From Methylophilaceae bacterium (GTDB lineage: Bacteria > Pseudomonadota > Gammaproteobacteria > Burkholderiales > Methylophilaceae), in contig RFPI01000012.1 in the NCBI GenBank assembly GCA_009926205.1, positions 1 to 36,459 of the forward strand: a DNA stretch of 36,459 bases, read 5' to 3'. Position 1 is the stretch's first letter, and each line of letters starts with the position of its first letter. Below the pieces are notes generated by a model. The model was not told where the DNA came from. It saw only the letters and a program-made list of their open reading frames with translations, and did no database searches. The translations under genes and the position numbers were made by a program. Shown in pieces: positions 34,365-36,459 of the stretch.

Positions 34365-35410
34365 GCGGCAATCTCCTCTGCATCATCGCTGGCATGCTCA
34401 GGAGCATATTGCAGACGGTGATCTTGTTGATGCAAATGATCGAAGAATGCCTCGATAGCAGCTAATTGTTCAGGGATACTTTGCAGTTGATTCATTTGAT
34501 GGCGGAACTGAGCGGAGTCTTTTAATCCCTTGGTGTACCAAGAAATATGTTTACGCGCTACACGCATACCCGTCAGCTCGCCATAGAATTCATACAAATC
34601 GTGCAGGTGCTCTAACATGACACTGCGGATTTCTTCTACTTCGGGCGCTGGCATGTGTTCGCCAGTTTGCAAATAGTGCTCGATTTCACGGAATATCCAA
34701 GGACGGCCCTGTGCAGCACGGCCTATCATGACCGCATCTGCGCCCGTGTAGTCCAATACATATTTGGCTTTTTCTGGAGTGGTGATATCACCGTTGGCAA
34801 TCAGCGGAATCTCTAAAACCTCGCGCACTGCAGCAATAGTGTCGTATTCAGCATCACCGGTATACATACAAGCGCGTGTTCTGCCATGCATGGCGAGAGC
34901 CTGAACGCCGATATCTTGTGCCATTTTAGCCACAGCGATGGCGTTACGATTTTGTTTATCCCAGCCAGTACGAATTTTGAGCGTCACCGGTACATCGACA
35001 GCTTTAACGACTGCCTTAAGAATTTGTGATACCAACGGTTCATCACGCAACAAAGCAGAACCGGCCATCACATTACAAATTTTCTTGGCAGGGCAGCCCA
35101 TGTTGATATCAATGATTTGTGCGCCATGTTTGACATTGTGGATGGCGGCTTCCGCCATCATTTTTGGGTCAGCCCCAGCGATTTGCACAGAGATGGGCTC
35201 GACTTCACCCTCATGATTGGCGCGTCTCAGGGTTTTTTCACTGCCATATAACAGCGAATTTGAGGTCACCATCTCAGACACGGCCAAGCCTGCGCCCAGC
35301 TTTTTACAAAGCATGCGGAAAGGTCTATCGGTCACCCCAGCCATAGGGGCGACGACAAGATTGTTGCGCAGTTGATAAGGACCGATTTGCAAGATAGTGC
35401 CAATGTTCAA
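34361..35410 (-). CDS. dusB: tRNA-dihydrouridine synthase B (TTG start)
   Basis: DusB (349 aa) reduces uridine to dihydrouridine in the tRNA D-loop, using FMN. The TIM-barrel N terminus has PYQLRNNLVVAPMAGVTDRP, IIDINMGCPAKKI with the catalytic Cys, LKIRTGWDKQNRN and ADAVMIGRAAQGRPWIFREI. A helical domain follows. The C-terminal tail ending [10 protein letters not shown] makes it about 28 residues longer than E. coli DusB. The start is uncertain: TTG at 35410 or TTG at 35392 (which aligns with the E. coli N terminus), neither with a good ribosome-binding site. Confidence 0.95.
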   Translation of the reverse strand: MNIGTILQIGPYQLRNNLVVAPMAGVTDRPFRMLCKKLGAGLAVSEMVTSNSLLYGSEKTLRRANHEGEVEPISVQIAGADPKMMAEAAIHNVKHGAQIIDINMGCPAKKICNVMAGSALLRDEPLVSQILKAVVKAVDVPVTLKIRTGWDKQNRNAIAVAKMAQDIGVQALAMHGRTRACMYTGDAEYDTIAAVREVLEIPLIANGDITTPEKAKYVLDYTGADAVMIGRAAQGRPWIFREIEHYLQTGEHMPAPEVEEIRSVMLEHLHDLYEFYGELTGMRVARKHISWYTKGLKDSAQFRHQMNQLQSIPEQLAAIEAFFDHLHQQDHRLQYAPEHASDDAEEIAA

Positions 35411-35422
35411 TAGAGGGTGGCT

Positions 35423-35450
35423 ATTTTAGCTTTAATCAGGCTAAGTTAAA
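35423..35450 (-). promoter_or_regulatory. Candidate dusB-fis operon promoter
   Basis: On the minus strand TTTAAC (plus 35445-35450) lies 16 bases before TAAAAT (plus 35423-35428). AGCCACCC follows, a GC-rich discriminator and pyrimidine-rich start. It is only about 12 bases from the TTG at 35410, so the leader would be very short unless the later TTG is used. A GC-rich discriminator would suit growth-rate control of fis. Confidence 0.45.
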
Positions 35451-35553
35451 ACCAAAATTTGCTTATTTTTTGAACAATTTACGCTGGCTGAATGAATCCA
35501 AATTTGTGCCTTGAAAAGGTGCAATTTTGCCCAAACAATGGCAGTCAGAAATC

Positions 35554-36306
35554 TTACTCGCTTACAGCAATTCCTTGCCATTCATAACCCATCTGGCTGA
35601 TACGCTGACAGATTTCTTGCATGGCTAATTCGACTTGCGCCAATTCACCCTTCATTCCCAACTCTATCGTGCGTCTTTTATCCAGTTTGGGCAGGCTAAA
35701 AAGTTTGAGTTGTGGGTAGCGCTCCACAAACTCATTCATCATGTCCAGCAAAGTGCTTTCGCCTGCATCCATCACCAAAATGGCGCGTTCGCTAATGATT
35801 TGTTGTTGAAATAAATCGGAATAGTAATGCTCGAGTACCCACTCCATCATAGGGTGAGCCATTTCAGGGAAGCCGGGCATGAAGTAATGATGTTGCAAAC
35901 TAAAACCAGCGACACGATTAATGGGGTTGGGAATAATATCTGCCCCGACTGGAAATTCTGCCATGATGACGCGCTTTGGATAGGCCGCTTCGCCATATTG
36001 CGCCTCGATTTCGGCGACTGCTTGCGGGTGACGTTGGATATCTAGATGAAGCGCTTTTGCTGCAGCTTGACGCGTGTAGTCATCGGGCGTGGCACCTATA
36101 CCGCCGAAGCAAAACACCACATCTTGTTGGGCAAAGCTGTGCTGAAATGCACTCACTAAAGCTGCTGGATCATCTGCCAAATAATGTGCCCAGCTTAATT
36201 GCAAACCACGCTGTTTGAGAGTTTGTATGACAAAGTTGAGATGTTTGTCCTGGCGTTTGCCGGACAAAATCTCATCACCAATAATGTAAGTGCCAAACCT
36301 TTTCAA
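35554..36306 (-). CDS. MoaB/CinA-type molybdopterin-binding-domain protein (TTG start)
   Basis: This 250-aa protein has one MoCF-biosynthesis (MPT-binding) domain, about residues 1-170: TYIIGDEILSGKRQDKHLNF at the start and FCFGGIGATPDDYTRQAAAK, the GG-x-G-x-T-x-DD pattern. A mixed C-terminal part follows. It matches the stand-alone COG1058 group often called competence/damage-inducible protein A but lacks the CinA C-terminal amidase, so nucleotide or cofactor handling is only a guess. GGAG six bases upstream fixes the TTG at 36306 rather than 36318. It follows polA by 15 bases. Confidence 0.85.
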   Translation of the reverse strand: MKRFGTYIIGDEILSGKRQDKHLNFVIQTLKQRGLQLSWAHYLADDPAALVSAFQHSFAQQDVVFCFGGIGATPDDYTRQAAAKALHLDIQRHPQAVAEIEAQYGEAAYPKRVIMAEFPVGADIIPNPINRVAGFSLQHHYFMPGFPEMAHPMMEWVLEHYYSDLFQQQIISERAILVMDAGESTLLDMMNEFVERYPQLKLFSLPKLDKRRTIELGMKGELAQVELAMQEICQRISQMGYEWQGIAVSE

Positions 36307-36321
36307 TGCGAACTCCAAAAT

Positions 36322-36459
36322 TTAGTGGGCGGCTTCCCAATTATGACCAACGCCAACTTCTGCAATCAGTGGAACATCTAGTTGAGCGACATGCTGCATC
36401 AACTTAGGTATCTCCATCTGTACCAAGGCTAATTCATGATCAGGAACTTCCAGCACCAA
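36322..36459 (-). CDS. polA: DNA polymerase I, C-terminal end (5' part outside window)
   Basis: The last 45 codons, open at the right edge and ending in TAA, read LVLEVPDHELALVQ, then IPKLMQHVAQLDVPLIAEVG and VGHNWEAAH. This is the extreme C terminus of DNA polymerase I. LVLEVP follows the catalytic motif C (VHDE), which lies just outside the window. Pol I fills gaps in repair and processes Okazaki fragments. It is transcribed toward the MoaB-like gene with 15 bases between. Confidence 0.93.
   Translation of the reverse strand: MVLEVPDHELALVQMEIPKLMQHVAQLDVPLIAEVGVGHNWEAAH

Noticed and set aside
35411-35553. Terminator between the MoaB-like gene and dusB
   Set aside because: Only a four-pair stem (CCTT/AAGG) with mismatches could be drawn and there is no adjacent T run.
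1-36459. CRISPR arrays, IS elements, tRNA or phage genes
   Set aside because: No regularly spaced repeats, transposase-like proteins, cloverleaf sequences or integrase genes were seen; all 50 or so genes are housekeeping or metabolic.

Overview
The window is about 36.5 kb of bacterial chromosome. It suggests a betaproteobacterium of moderate-to-low G+C, most plausibly in the Nitrosomonadales/Methylophilaceae neighbourhood (Methylotenera-like). This placement is an inference. It rests on the order tuf-rpsJ-rplC...rplQ, a zinc-type (four-cysteine) ribosomal protein S4, a 78-aa Fis, a dusB-fis-purH-purD-hemF run, and overall protein character. No rRNA, tRNA, phage, IS element or CRISPR array was seen. 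No gene-free stretch exceeds 300 bases; the largest gap, between lgt and ilvD, is about 200 bases.

Region 1 (1-14290, all + strand) is the conserved translation block. It runs from the 3' end of tuf through rpsJ, the S10-type genes (rplC, D, W, B, rpsS, rplV, rpsC, rplP, rpmC, rpsQ), the spc-type genes (rplN, X, E, rpsN, rpsH, rplF, R, rpsE, rpmD, rplO, secY, infA, rpmJ) and the alpha-type genes (rpsM, K, D, rpoA, rplQ). It ends at a strong bidirectional terminator. Three internal promoters, before rplC, rplN and rpsM, split it into transcription units. Each is followed by a leader that can form a hairpin. rpsJ appears to belong with tuf, not with the rplC unit.

Region 2 (14290-23910) holds a minus-strand glutaredoxin-like gene and the mgtE-mscS pair (+). 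Next comes the rpmG/rpmB, dut and coaBC group (-), with radC diverging from coaBC; the same genes are neighbours in E. coli in a different arrangement. Then cstA, a small membrane protein gene and ybdD lie on the + strand, ending in direct overlap with convergent lgt. CstA/YbdD is a carbon-starvation pyruvate/peptide importer, and the extra 99-aa membrane protein between them is a candidate accessory.

Region 3 (24100-27430, +) has ilvD (branched-chain amino acids), a YeaD-type hexose-6-phosphate mutarotase and a c-type monohaem cytochrome with its own terminator.

Region 4 (27430-36459, all - strand) is, in transcription order: polA (3' end only), a MoaB/CinA-type molybdopterin-binding-domain protein, dusB, fis, purH, purD, hemF, apeB and an APC amino acid permease. 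From dusB to apeB the spacing is so tight that a single growth-linked operon is likely.

I found no obviously new enzymatic or defence system. The most interesting signals are regulatory. Five candidate promoters (rplC, rplN, rpsM, rpmB, lgt) share a -10 box followed at a fixed distance by a C plus a run of four to six T, which would place a pyrimidine tract at or near the transcription start. The structured leaders of the internal ribosomal-protein promoters and the cstA-orf-ybdD arrangement come next.
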